33,535 nt of DNA from a virus, in IMG/VR virus record IMGVR_UViG_3300024346_000273, positions 1-33,535 of that record. One strand, given 5' to 3'. This document shows, piece after piece, positions 1 to 8,195 of the stretch. A program made the position numbers and the translations under genes. The first letter of the stretch is position 1; every line of letters starts with the position of its first letter. A model generated the notes under the pieces. That model saw only the letters and a program-made list of their open reading frames with translations. It was not told the DNA's origin and ran no database searches.

Positions 1-26
1 GTGTTACTCGTTGAACCTGTGGACAT
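1..26 (-). CDS. start of a further tail-region gene (partial)
   Basis: An ATG on the minus strand at 26 begins MSTGSTSN and runs off the window edge. About 15 bases upstream lies AAGGAGGGG followed by GGGTGGG, one of the few clear Shine-Dalgarno-like stretches in the window. Being directly downstream of the J-like tail tip gene, it probably encodes another tail or fibre protein, but only eight codons are visible, so no function is proposed. Confidence 0.4.
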
Positions 27-89
27 TAGACCCACCCTTCCCCTCCTTGCGCTAGGGCATAACGGTGCCTTTAATGCAAACAGATTGCC

Positions 90-1709
90 TTATGGCAGCG
101 ACGTAGTCTTCAGCGGCCCATCCAAATACCCCGGCCTGAATGCGCGGGAGTAGAGCGTAGGCGTCCCAGTGTAGATCACCGGCTCAGTGTATTCAGTGCC
201 GCCCGCCGATGTCTTTGGATCGCCAGTCAGGCTATACCTGATCCCTGCACCCAGCGTCACGCAGCTAATCGTGAACGTCTTGGGAGGCCCAGAGAACAAG
301 GTAACCGTGGTGTTCCCCGTCTGAGGCGGGTCAATGCTAAGAGCCAGCGGGTCATTGATCGGCCTCTCCTGCCCCACATCCCACGCCCATATGTCCGCGT
401 TCGCCTCCATCAGGGTAATGGTAATACCCGGAGCGCCATCATTCCCCGCGCTCCACCTCCACTCCATAACTTTATACACAGCCCCATCAAAGTATCGCGG
501 CAGGCTCAACATCACATTGCTCCCCACCTTCACCGGCATCGCCTTCAGGTTGCACTGCAGCTGCACCGTCCTGCCCCTCCTCGCCTGCCTTAGCTGGATA
601 TTCGCCAGCCTCTGCGCCTGCGATCCACTGTCCACCAAGGCAAACCCCACATCACTGATGACCTCCTGCCCATCCATCGCCACTGCCGCCGCATCCGTTA
701 TCGATGGAAAATCAAACTGCTGCCAAGCATTCGCCTCTGACTGAAACGTCCCCTTGATAATATTTGCCCGCGCCGTCCTCGGCTGGAGCGATGAAAAAAC
801 AATCCCACCCGCCAGCATATCCTCATCAATCGTGAAGGTCGGCACCTGATACTCCCCCGCATTGATCACAAAGCTCCCGCCCTGCTGAATCATGTCCCCC
901 GCCATCGCCTGCACAAATCGCCTCGCGTTATCCTCCACCGTCTCGCTGGAGTCGATCACCCCTTGGCAAGTGTATCGCGGCTCAGTCCCTGCCAGCGTCA
1001 CCACAGCCTCATCGCACACATCCGCAGCATGAGCCAAGGCATCAGCGTCAAGGTCGCTGTAAGCGATCCCTGGGCCAGTCAGCGGCGTGGTCAAGTAGTC
1101 CGCCAAGCACAGCGCCGGGTTCCTGCTATACCCGCTCAATCCCGTCCTCGGGTCGTAAATATCCGCCTTCCCCTTCACCACCGCGGTGATCGCCGGAATC
1201 CCAGTAAACACCTGCAGATTGATCGTCAGCTTAACATAAAGATACGCGATCCCCGTCAACTTATGGTCCGTCGTCCAGATCGTCGAGGCCGCGTCTAAAG
1301 TAGGATCAACCGTCTGCCCAGCAGTCCCCAAATACTTCTTCACCACTGCCGCCCCGGCATATGTCCCTGTCACATTCCCCGATCCATCAAACGTCACCTC
1401 TTCCCCATCAAAATACACCTTCTCAATGGAATCAATCGGCCCCTCACAAAGCACCTGTATCAAGTGCAAAACCTCATTGCTGGTCCCCGTCGTCTCCGCA
1501 TAGGCAGAAATCGTCCCCAGCAAAGCCCGCCCATAGACCGTCCTCCGGCTCACCGCACTGTTGCTGATCGTGTCCGTGATCCCGCGCTCCGCCCCCGTCC
1601 ACTTCGGGTCACTCGCCCGGTATACCCTGCCAAAATAAAGGCGTGACTGCGCCAGCTGTGAAGCCCTCAACCGCTGCGCCGCCGTCCCTGTGAATTGCGT
1701 GGTATTCAT
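90..1709 (-). CDS. J-like tail tip protein with C-terminal chitobiase-type domain
   Basis: This 539-residue protein looks like a reduced version of lambda gpJ-type central tail tip proteins, which close the tail tube and carry host specificity. The N-terminal half has the family pattern of VLCEGPIDSIEKVYFDGEEV (about residues 87-106) and a later hub-like region with DPRTGLSGYSRNPALCLADY (about 185-204). Residues about 465-535 (ISCVTLGAGIRYSL ... YTGTPTLYSRAFRPGY) match the pattern of the chitobiase/beta-hexosaminidase C-terminal domain (CHB_HEX_C), an Ig-like fold often attached to surface-binding proteins. It is the last complete gene of the tail operon and follows the preceding gene by 6 bases. 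GGCAGG lies about 10 bases before the ATG. It is much shorter than gpJ (over 1,100 residues), so fibre functions may sit in other genes. Confidence 0.75.
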   Translation of the reverse strand: MNTTQFTGTAAQRLRASQLAQSRLYFGRVYRASDPKWTGAERGITDTISNSAVSRRTVYGRALLGTISAYAETTGTSNEVLHLIQVLCEGPIDSIEKVYFDGEEVTFDGSGNVTGTYAGAAVVKKYLGTAGQTVDPTLDAASTIWTTDHKLTGIAYLYVKLTINLQVFTGIPAITAVVKGKADIYDPRTGLSGYSRNPALCLADYLTTPLTGPGIAYSDLDADALAHAADVCDEAVVTLAGTEPRYTCQGVIDSSETVEDNARRFVQAMAGDMIQQGGSFVINAGEYQVPTFTIDEDMLAGGIVFSSLQPRTARANIIKGTFQSEANAWQQFDFPSITDAAAVAMDGQEVISDVGFALVDSGSQAQRLANIQLRQARRGRTVQLQCNLKAMPVKVGSNVMLSLPRYFDGAVYKVMEWRWSAGNDGAPGITITLMEANADIWAWDVGQERPINDPLALSIDPPQTGNTTVTLFSGPPKTFTISCVTLGAGIRYSLTGDPKTSAGGTEYTEPVIYTGTPTLYSRAFRPGYLDGPLKTTSLP

Positions 1710-1715
1710 AATGTT

Positions 1716-2285
1716 CTAAGCCTGCCCCCATCTGATCTGGATATTCTGCAAAGCGGCCACAAACTCCAGCCCCTTGTCACCCGCCGCCGGATAGAGCGTC
1801 TGCTGGTCCTCATGTGTATAGCGGAAAGCCCGCGCCTTCAGTTGGTCAGAAAGCGACGACTCAATCCTGATCGTCACCGCCACCTGCTGCCCATCGTCAT
1901 TCACCGTATCCTGATCCATCAGCCCCCGGAACAGGCTCACCGGATCACCGATCACCGCCATCTCAGCATCAAAAACCACCAGTGCCACCTCCGCCGTCCT
2001 ATTCTGGTAGTCGCCCAGCGTCGCACTGGTAAAAAGGCTGGAAGGAATCCCAGAAAGCCGCACCGCGATCCCCTGCTGGGCGCTATCAGTCGTCTCCGTG
2101 ATGTCCTCTATCGCCAGCAAAGCCCCCGCCCCCTCCCAAGTATATCCCGCCGCCACCAGCGGCCCCTCCCCGCTCCAAATCCGCACCGTCAGGTCCGGGA
2201 AATCAGCATACACCAGCAGCGCCGGCCGGATCAGATTCTCCGCGAAAGCCGCCTTCGTATCAGGGTGCATGGATCGTTCACTCAT
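1716..2285 (-). CDS. phage tail hub-associated protein (DUF2163-like)
   Basis: This 189-residue protein sits between a distal-tail-like protein and the J-like tip. Its pattern (RPALLVYADFPDLTVRIWSG near the N terminus, a middle LFRGLMDQDTV, a C-terminal RYTHEDQQTLYPAAGDKGLEF) resembles short tail-tip proteins with a beta-rich hub fold found at this spot in many siphophages. The closing segment about a stack of items loaded before the tip (DKGLEFVAAL) is typical of the DUF2163/BR0599-like group. The start overlaps the upstream stop by 4 bases (ATGA). The role as a baseplate/hub component is inferred from position and pattern; the exact family is not certain. Confidence 0.6.
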   Translation of the reverse strand: MSERSMHPDTKAAFAENLIRPALLVYADFPDLTVRIWSGEGPLVAAGYTWEGAGALLAIEDITETTDSAQQGIAVRLSGIPSSLFTSATLGDYQNRTAEVALVVFDAEMAVIGDPVSLFRGLMDQDTVNDDGQQVAVTIRIESSLSDQLKARAFRYTHEDQQTLYPAAGDKGLEFVAALQNIQIRWGQA

Positions 2286-2887
2286 GGCAAGATAACTTCA
2301 GTCGCAGAAAATTGAAAGCCCTCCTGCAGTCGGCTAGCGTTCCATGTAAAAGCCGGAACAGAGCTGGCCCGGAAGACCCCCTTCGGATTCAGCCACACCA
2401 CCTCCATCCCATCCGTCAGTCCCCGCGCCTGCGGCCAAAACCGGATCAGCGCCTTTCCGTCAGCATCACTATTCGCCACCTCCGTCACCATCCGCATCCG
2501 CCCCGCTATCTCGATGTGTTGCCCCTTCGTTAGCACATTGGCCATATTCGGCGTCCAGCCTCTCGTCGGCACCGCCAACCCCCCGGCGAAATTACCATCC
2601 ACCTCCGGCGCACCATACCCCACTCCCGCCACCTGCAGGAATGCCGCATCCTGCACGTAAAAAGTCCCACCCATCCCATTGATCTCCGCGAAGAAAGCCT
2701 GCCACTCCTTCGCCGCCTCCACGCTCATCGTCGGCAGAGACATCACCACACTCCACCGCTGCCCCGGCCAGGCATACACCTGTTCCGTCAGGGAGAATGG
2801 CGACACAGACCGGGACACAGCACTATCCAGAATCCATGAAATCTCACGGTTTCCGGGACTGGAGGGAAGTGGGATGGGAGTTTCCAT
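2282..2887 (-). CDS. distal tail-like structural protein
   Basis: The 201-residue product opens with a proline-rich IPLPSSPGNREISWILDSAV and continues with a region on tube-facing beta strands (QVYAWPGQRWSVVMSLP, about residues 36-52), a GTFYVQDAA strand and a GWTPNMANVLTKGQHIEIAG segment. This order is known from tail proteins encoded just upstream of the tip complex in many siphophages of Gram-negative hosts, thought to form the distal tail ring. Its start codon directly abuts the stop of the upstream fibre-like gene (TAA then ATG), and its stop overlaps the next gene by 4 bases, so the genes are probably translationally coupled. Assignment rests on pattern and context. Confidence 0.6.
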   Translation of the reverse strand: METPIPLPSSPGNREISWILDSAVSRSVSPFSLTEQVYAWPGQRWSVVMSLPTMSVEAAKEWQAFFAEINGMGGTFYVQDAAFLQVAGVGYGAPEVDGNFAGGLAVPTRGWTPNMANVLTKGQHIEIAGRMRMVTEVANSDADGKALIRFWPQARGLTDGMEVVWLNPKGVFRASSVPAFTWNASRLQEGFQFSATEVILP

Positions 2888-4453
2888 TTAGGAGAGCTGG
2901 TAATATTCAGTCAGGGAATCCAAGACAGCGCGGGCTTGGTCGTAGTTCAGGCCCGCCCGGTAGACCTGCGCCCTGGCCACCGTGCAGGCCAGCCAGTTGG
3001 ACGCGCCATCTTTCGACCCCATCGTGGCAGTATTCCCCGATGTAGCCGTAGGCGTAAAGGATGCCGTCTGGCCCCCTCCAGTAGCATCGGTAGTCATCAC
3101 GTAGGCCCCAGCGCTTCCAGGCCGCACCACCGCCACAAACGCGATCGGCGCAGTGCTGTAGCTAGTCGAAATCAGCAAACCCGTCCCAGACGCGCCGCCG
3201 TAGGCTTGCAGCCTCACCCCGTCAGTGTCAGTCACGATCTGGATTCCCAGCGCAGAGCTGGAAAACAACGCCTTCTGCCCCGTGGATGCGGTCGCAGTGA
3301 ATACCATGGCCACCGTCATCCCCTGAGCCACCACCGGGGCCTCCATAGCCATCGAGTGCGAGCTGCTTGTCCCGTTATAGGTCACCCCTTTAAAAACGCT
3401 ACCTGCCATCGCTGCATACCCTGGGACGGTAGCGGTAGTGCTGATCGTCCTTCCTGATCGGTCAGCCACCAGATTCGTTCCGCTGTGGAACGGATGCTCG
3501 GCCTGCCAGTCATAAATGGATGGCGGCAAAGCAGGCTGGCGGAACCGGCTCACGTGCACCTTGTATCCATCATACAGGAGGTGGAATTTCTCGTATCCCT
3601 CCCCCGTCACCGGGTGCCATGACTTTTTAGCAAATCCGGCAGACCCCGTTCCATTTGTGATAGTGTTGGGCGGGAAGGAAAAGATCGCATCCCAGTGCGT
3701 CACATACCCCTGATCGATCAGCAGCGTGTGCGATGCCCCCACCGCCAGCCCCGGAGGCCGCAGGTAGAGCACCGTATTCCCATCCGGCGTCACCTCAGTC
3801 ACCCGCGCCTCTTCGCCAAGGATCGTGCCCTCAGATGATGGAGATGGAGCGCCTGTCAAAATCTGCGACCCCCCAGCCGGGCCTGTCCCATGGGCAGTCC
3901 TCGTCAGCAGCTTGTCCGCGCTAGACATCCCGGCATCCATGAAGGCCCCGATCGTATCATACAGCGCATCAGATTCCGCCTTGGTATAGCTGGTCGGCGG
4001 GCCTGGAGTCACCGGAGTGCTTGGGATCAAATTAGTGACCGTCACCCCCTCGATCAATCCACCGGCAAACATTGCCGTGCCTAGTCCCCCCTCATTCGCC
4101 CACACCTCCAAAGTGAAAAAGCCAGCCGGCAGCGTCCCGGTATCCGCGCCATTGATGCTGTATCTTGCCAGCGATCCTGTCCCATTCCGCCATTGGGCCG
4201 CAGTCATCGCCGGGTTGAGCGCCGTATTGGATACCACTTTTTCAAGGATCAGCGCAGCAGCCGAATTATAAAACTTCAGCGTCACCGTCGTCACCTCAGA
4301 CCGCAGCAGCATCCTGCCCGCAGAGAATAACGCCATCTCAATGATCAAGTCTTCCCCCCGGTGAATAAACGCCCCCTGCCCAGTCCGTAGGTCCGTCAGG
4401 TATCCCCCGCGCCGCGTCCGTTGCTCTGCTTCGATTCTGATTGTTCTGGCCAT
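2888..4453 (-). CDS. tail fibre or receptor-binding protein with lectin-like C-terminus
   Basis: The 521-residue protein has three visible parts. The first about 145 residues (MARTIRIEAEQRTRRGGYLT...) form a beta-rich head that may attach to the tail. A proline-rich linker leads to YTKAESDALYDTIGAF (about 160-175), a heptad-like motif common at the start of trimeric fibre stalks. The C-terminal about 200 residues (IYDWQAEHPF ... NLVADRSGRTIS ... VFKGVTYNGTSSSHSM ... QVYRAGLNYDQARAVLDSL) have the pattern of a LamG/concanavalin-like lectin domain that binds glycans. It lies between the tape measure and distal tail genes, which is unusual for a fibre. The 20-base upstream gap is AT-rich and contains AAATAACAC. 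Likely role: receptor binding from the tail tip. Confidence 0.6.
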   Translation of the reverse strand: MARTIRIEAEQRTRRGGYLTDLRTGQGAFIHRGEDLIIEMALFSAGRMLLRSEVTTVTLKFYNSAAALILEKVVSNTALNPAMTAAQWRNGTGSLARYSINGADTGTLPAGFFTLEVWANEGGLGTAMFAGGLIEGVTVTNLIPSTPVTPGPPTSYTKAESDALYDTIGAFMDAGMSSADKLLTRTAHGTGPAGGSQILTGAPSPSSEGTILGEEARVTEVTPDGNTVLYLRPPGLAVGASHTLLIDQGYVTHWDAIFSFPPNTITNGTGSAGFAKKSWHPVTGEGYEKFHLLYDGYKVHVSRFRQPALPPSIYDWQAEHPFHSGTNLVADRSGRTISTTATVPGYAAMAGSVFKGVTYNGTSSSHSMAMEAPVVAQGMTVAMVFTATASTGQKALFSSSALGIQIVTDTDGVRLQAYGGASGTGLLISTSYSTAPIAFVAVVRPGSAGAYVMTTDATGGGQTASFTPTATSGNTATMGSKDGASNWLACTVARAQVYRAGLNYDQARAVLDSLTEYYQLS

Positions 4454-4473
4454 ATATTTTAATGTGTTATTTG

Positions 4474-6498
4474 TTAAGCTTGCAGGGCATTACGGAAGCC
4501 CCCACCATTGGAAACTGCATTCAGCACCGCCCCCAGCGTCGCGTCTTTCAGGTCATCCATACTTCCCGCCAGTTCCGCCCTCGTCACGCCGCTGGAAAAG
4601 CTCTGGTTGATCGTCACCGCCCCCAGCGTCCCGCCTGCTGCCGCCGTATTCATCCGGGGCGTCTTCATCCCGCCCCCGCCGAAGAATGACGGAGCCTGCC
4701 CATTCATCGATGGCGCAGTAAACGATCCATCAAACGATCCGATCTTCATCCCTCCCCGAATATCCCTGAGATTTCTGGCATTATATCTCTCAGCGCTCTT
4801 GTTTTGGCTAAGTGTGCGGTTGTAATCTATTCTCGCGGCTTCCCTGGCCTGGCTGGCCTCTTGAGCGGCGGCGCTTCTAGCCATCGCTGCTTGAGACGGA
4901 GACAAGTCCCCTGCCTTAAACTCCTTAAACCATTTGTCCGAGTCGATTTTGCTTTGCTTATTTAATAAAACCTCTTTTGGAGATAATCCAGCATCCCCCT
5001 GGCCTGCAGCGGGACTGCTCGTTTTCATGCTGTCGAGTGTCGCCTGAGCATCCGCACCCACCCCCTCGTCTTTTCTAGAGCCAAGGCTCTGCAGCATATC
5101 ATTCGTCTTCTTCCACCAGTCTGATGCATTCACGTATTGGACGTTGTTCATCAAATTACTGACTGCCAGGAAATTTGAGATCATCATCGAAACCCATTCC
5201 ACCGTCAGCTCTTTCAGTCCCTTTGTGGTGGCCGTGTATTGCTCCACCACCTGATCCAGCGACGCCTGCACCTTTTCCGGCATCACCTTCCATATGGCAT
5301 CAAAGGACTGGCTGAAGTCACCGTTTGCCGCCCTATTGGCCGCCATCTGCGCTTCGTAGGCCCGCGTCATTTCCTTGGTAGTGTCTACGTATCCATCCGC
5401 CACATCTTTATCCAGTTCCTTTTTTTCACGCGCCGCATTCAGTGCTTCCAGTCGCGCCGCCTGAGACGCCAGCCTTTGCTTCTCGTATCTTTCCCGGACC
5501 ACATCTCCTGCGTTTTTTTCCAAACTTACGTGCTTCATCAGAGCAGCATCCAGATCCTCCATCGAATTTTTGTAATCCGTTAATGGATTAAGCGTAAAGG
5601 GATTATCCTTAGCTGCCTCATTCCAGTCTTTCCAAACTCGCGCAAACTGGCTGACTGCCTGCACCGCCTCGGCAGCAGTAGCTACCGTTTCAACAAAATA
5701 AATTGGCCAATTCCTGATAATTTCACCCACCGCATTGGACTCATCCGCCAATTCCTTCACGGTATTAACCATGTCGATTAAGACAGGAGCAATCGCCACC
5801 GCGAGCTGGTCCTTGATGAACCCCCATCCCGTTTGCAGTTTTTCAATATTCTCCTGGGCCATCGTGGCCATGGATCGTTGGGCATCAGTCAGGTGCCCGC
5901 CAAGCTTTTCCGTGGCGGCACTCATGCTTTCAATCCCCTCCTTGCCCATGTTGATCACGTTCAAAATCTCCACCCCGCCCTTCCCGAAGAAGGACTTCGT
6001 CAGGTCAATCTTGTCCCCGGTGTTCTGGATTTCAGACAGCTTCTGAGCGATTTCGGCAAATTGCTTTTCCGGCGCGAGGTCTCGCAGGTTTTGGGCACTC
6101 AGCCCCAGCTTTAGCAGAGCCTCGTCAGCGCTTCCGCTTGCCAGATTAGCCTGCATCTTTGCCAGAGCGGACACCATCCCCTCAAGGCTACCGCCAGTCA
6201 TCTCAGCGGCAAACTTGAGGTCTTGCAGCGCATTGTAGGCAATCCCGATCTTGCTTGCCGCCTCATCCAGCGCATCGATCCGGTCCAGCCCCTCAAAGGC
6301 CAGCCCCACCACCTTTTTCACTCCTGCCATTGCCGCCCCCAGCCCAGCCACCACACTCACGCCAATAGCCGTGCCCAAAGCCACCGCCCCCACGCTCGTA
6401 GACTGCTGCGCTCCCCGTAGCCCGCTGTTGATGTCAGAAGACAGCTTGTCCGCCGTAGCCCGGAGTTGGATGGAGAGGTCTGCAATGGATTCAGCCAT
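4474..6498 (-). CDS. tape measure protein
   Basis: This is the longest tail gene (674 residues), alpha-helical throughout, with a hydrophobic stretch near residues 36-66 (VGAVALGTAIGVSVVAGLGA) and the repeated Ala/Lys/Glu-rich pattern of phage tape measure proteins, including ALDEAASKIGIAYNALQDLK and SFFGKGGVEILNVI, common in this family. The protein sets tail length and is ejected with DNA. At about 0.15 nm per residue the tail would be roughly 100 nm long. It follows the chaperone and gp10-like genes as expected. Gly/Met-rich low-complexity sequence near residues 600-630 (FFGGGGMKTPRMN) precedes the C-terminal end. Confidence 0.9.
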   Translation of the reverse strand: MAESIADLSIQLRATADKLSSDINSGLRGAQQSTSVGAVALGTAIGVSVVAGLGAAMAGVKKVVGLAFEGLDRIDALDEAASKIGIAYNALQDLKFAAEMTGGSLEGMVSALAKMQANLASGSADEALLKLGLSAQNLRDLAPEKQFAEIAQKLSEIQNTGDKIDLTKSFFGKGGVEILNVINMGKEGIESMSAATEKLGGHLTDAQRSMATMAQENIEKLQTGWGFIKDQLAVAIAPVLIDMVNTVKELADESNAVGEIIRNWPIYFVETVATAAEAVQAVSQFARVWKDWNEAAKDNPFTLNPLTDYKNSMEDLDAALMKHVSLEKNAGDVVRERYEKQRLASQAARLEALNAAREKKELDKDVADGYVDTTKEMTRAYEAQMAANRAANGDFSQSFDAIWKVMPEKVQASLDQVVEQYTATTKGLKELTVEWVSMMISNFLAVSNLMNNVQYVNASDWWKKTNDMLQSLGSRKDEGVGADAQATLDSMKTSSPAAGQGDAGLSPKEVLLNKQSKIDSDKWFKEFKAGDLSPSQAAMARSAAAQEASQAREAARIDYNRTLSQNKSAERYNARNLRDIRGGMKIGSFDGSFTAPSMNGQAPSFFGGGGMKTPRMNTAAAGGTLGAVTINQSFSSGVTRAELAGSMDDLKDATLGAVLNAVSNGGGFRNALQA

Positions 6499-6501
6499 AA
6501 T

Positions 6502-7017
6502 TTAGGTGCGGACTTTCCGCTTTCTGATTTTAGACGCCGTCTTCTCAATGGCCGGCCCTAGTTCTGATTTGTATTTGTCCAGCGTCGTCGTCTTCGTGGA
6601 GGCGTAGGCCGTCCGCATGAATGGCCTTGGCTGATTGCCGGGAGTCACTATCTCCCCCTTCCGCCCATATCCGCCTCGGGACGCCGTCCCGTATTCCACC
6701 AGGTGGGCATACTTGGCAGGCCGCACCGTCGTGATGTTCCCATTTCCGAATCGATCCACCTGCCCAGTTACATTGTTGGATGGCCCCACATAGGCAGTCA
6801 CCATCTGCTTGCGCGTATTGGTCACCACCTTCTGCTTGATGCTCTTCTTCAGCAGCCCGGTCGCCCCCGTTGGCGCACCCCGCTTTACTGCCGCCGTCAT
6901 GATCCGCGCCGCCTTCGTCAGAGAGTCACGCATCGCCCCGCGCCCTATCTTGTCGGTCAGCTCCTTTACTGCCGCCTCCGCATCTCTTGCCCCTGTCACT
7001 CTGGTGTTGAATTTCAT
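6502..7017 (-). CDS. HK97 gp10-like tail completion protein
   Basis: The 171-residue product matches the HK97 gp10 family: MKFNTRVTGARDAEAAVKEL at the N terminus, KRGAPTGATGLLKKSI (about 50-65), a YVGPSN beta segment and the highly conserved YAHLVEYGTASRGGYGRKGE (about 104-123) with the closing QPRPFMRTAYAS. Family members take part in head-tail joining or tail completion. In HK97-like phages the gene normally lies between the connector and the tail terminator; here it is between the tail chaperones and the tape measure, so it has been moved within the operon. The start overlaps the upstream stop by 4 bases. Confidence 0.85.
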   Translation of the reverse strand: MKFNTRVTGARDAEAAVKELTDKIGRGAMRDSLTKAARIMTAAVKRGAPTGATGLLKKSIKQKVVTNTRKQMVTAYVGPSNNVTGQVDRFGNGNITTVRPAKYAHLVEYGTASRGGYGRKGEIVTPGNQPRPFMRTAYASTKTTTLDKYKSELGPAIEKTASKIRKRKVRT

Positions 7018-7337
7018 GAGTTGATCTGTGTCAGGACATTCATCGCCAGCTCCACCTTCTTCGCCACCACCTCCGGCGGCACTTCGGTTACAGGTTCAGG
7101 TTCAGGCTTTTGGATTTGCGGCAGAAAGTCGTCAGGGGTGAATGGCTCAGGGTGGGATTTAGGATCGCGGTGGCAGTTATAGAGGCAGGCGCAGATCATC
7201 GCGGCATTGTAGGACGCAGCTCTCGCCTTGTCCCGCCATTCGCCGATCGCCTCCCGCATGATCTGCTCCACCTCCGCCGGCGTAAGCCCCCAAAAGAGAT
7301 CGCCAGAGAGGGACGCGACCCGGTGAGCACGGGCCAC
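7014..7337 (-). CDS. tail assembly chaperone, second frame (gpT-like)
   Basis: The 107 residues from a GTG at 7337 include an N-terminal LTPAEVEQIMREAIGEW helix and NCHRDPKSHPEPFTPDDFLP (about 54-73), the typical tail of gpT-type chaperone domains. The frame is open further upstream without any ATG: it continues across 7338-7394 through the end of the preceding chaperone gene, reading ANDNQSAREGQSAAYWAGS before the GTG. No usable SD lies before this GTG. It is therefore probably made as a +1 frameshift extension of the upstream chaperone (about 220 residues in total), as in many siphophages. Independent initiation at GTG 7337 is the alternative. The stop overlaps the gp10-like start by 4 bases. 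Confidence 0.7.
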   Translation of the reverse strand: MARAHRVASLSGDLFWGLTPAEVEQIMREAIGEWRDKARAASYNAAMICACLYNCHRDPKSHPEPFTPDDFLPQIQKPEPEPVTEVPPEVVAKKVELAMNVLTQINS

Positions 7338-7386
7338 ACTCCCGGCCCAGTAGGCCGCAGACTGTCCCTCTCTGGCAGATTGGTTA

Positions 7387-7401
7387 TCATTCGCTTTTGC
7401 C
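7387..7401 (-). promoter_or_regulatory. probable +1 programmed frameshift site
   Basis: The sequence GGC AAA AGC GAA TGA closes the first chaperone frame. Lys-tRNA on AAA (7396-7398) could slip one base forward onto the fourth A (7395) with full pairing, after which reading continues GCG AAT GAT AAC into the gpT-like frame. The two frames are related by +1 (equal to -2), not by the lambda-type -1. Confidence 0.5.
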
Positions 7402-7677
7402 CGTGTCAGCGGCCTTCGCGGTCGCCTCCCGGATAGAGGCTGGCACCAGATCGCGGCGGATCGCCTCCGTCAGCAGCTCGATGTGCTCACCCGGCGTCAG
7501 GTCATCGCACGCCTCGGCCACCTTCGCAGCGTCAGCATCCGGCATCCCGCCGACTGTGATCTTCTTCCGGCTCTCAGAGTCGGTGATGGCATCGCCTGAC
7601 AGTTTCATCAGGTCAATCCCGTGGCATTCAAAAAGCTGGCGGACAGCGCGGGTCGTGAATCGTGGTTTTAGGTCCAT
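7387..7677 (-). CDS. tail assembly chaperone, first frame (gpG/GAM-like)
   Basis: This 96-residue acidic, helical protein begins MDLKPRFTTRAVRQLFECHG and has the size and position (between tail tube and tape measure) of gpG-type tail chaperones that coat the tape measure during assembly. It ends GGC AAA AGC GAA TGA. The A run gives a Lys codon that can re-pair after a +1 slip, which leads into the frame of the following gpT-like segment. The leader is A/C-rich with no SD. Function is inferred from position, size and the overlapping second frame. Confidence 0.65.
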   Translation of the reverse strand: MDLKPRFTTRAVRQLFECHGIDLMKLSGDAITDSESRKKITVGGMPDADAAKVAEACDDLTPGEHIELLTEAIRRDLVPASIREATAKAADTGKSE

Positions 7678-7716
7678 GTGTGGTGGATTTTGGTGTGTGG
7701 TTTTAGGGAATCAGGA

Positions 7717-8154
7717 TCAGACAAACTTGGTGTAGACCGGCTTGCCGCTGACCTTGATCGTCACCGGAGCCATGATCCCGGATTTGACAGGGAAGGTCAG
7801 GCCGATCTTCGTGAAGATACCAGCAAAGGCGATGTAACCACCAGCCGCAGTCGATACCCATCCGGGCATCTTGAGATAAAAGTTGTGCTTCTGCCGCCCG
7901 ACCACATCGTTATAAATGGTCTCATGAGCCGCCAGATTCGGGTCAAAGACCAGATCGAACGAGACATCGCCACTGTCAGCGATCCCCGCCAGAAACTCCG
8001 TGAAGAAATCCGCGCTGTCGTGAGTGGTGACGTCGATCGTTTCCACCGAAACCTCTGGGCCGGAGATGTCGCCCACGTTGGCCACATCCGTATAACTCCC
8101 GGTTTGGAGTCGCTGAATCGCCAGTTTAGTGCCGTATGCTGCTTTTTTAGCCAT
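7717..8154 (-). CDS. major tail tube protein, copy 1
   Basis: The 145-residue product begins MAKKAAYGTKLAIQ and shows the tail tube pattern GDISGPEVSVETIDVTTHDS (about 28-47), FTEFLAGIADSGDVSFDLVF and a C-terminal APVTIKVSGKPVYTKFV, as in Phage_tail_2/TP901-1-type tube proteins that stack as hexameric rings. It lies directly downstream of a second, longer copy with the same start and end. The leader ends ATATAACACT before the ATG with no SD. The simpler length suggests that this copy forms most of the tube. Confidence 0.85.
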   Translation of the reverse strand: MAKKAAYGTKLAIQRLQTGSYTDVANVGDISGPEVSVETIDVTTHDSADFFTEFLAGIADSGDVSFDLVFDPNLAAHETIYNDVVGRQKHNFYLKMPGWVSTAAGGYIAFAGIFTKIGLTFPVKSGIMAPVTIKVSGKPVYTKFV

Positions 8155-8195
8155 AGTGTTATATTAGTTTTTTGGTTGGAGAATCGGAAAGGATA

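Noticed and set aside
90-6548. Many plus-strand frames rich in Pro, Arg, Ser and His across the tail genes
   Set aside because: They lie opposite well-supported minus-strand genes and have the composition of shadow frames.
7196-7390. 64-codon frame starting at an ATGA overlap with the first chaperone stop
   Set aside because: It is Arg/Pro-rich as expected for a shadow frame, while the other frame has the gpT-like motif.
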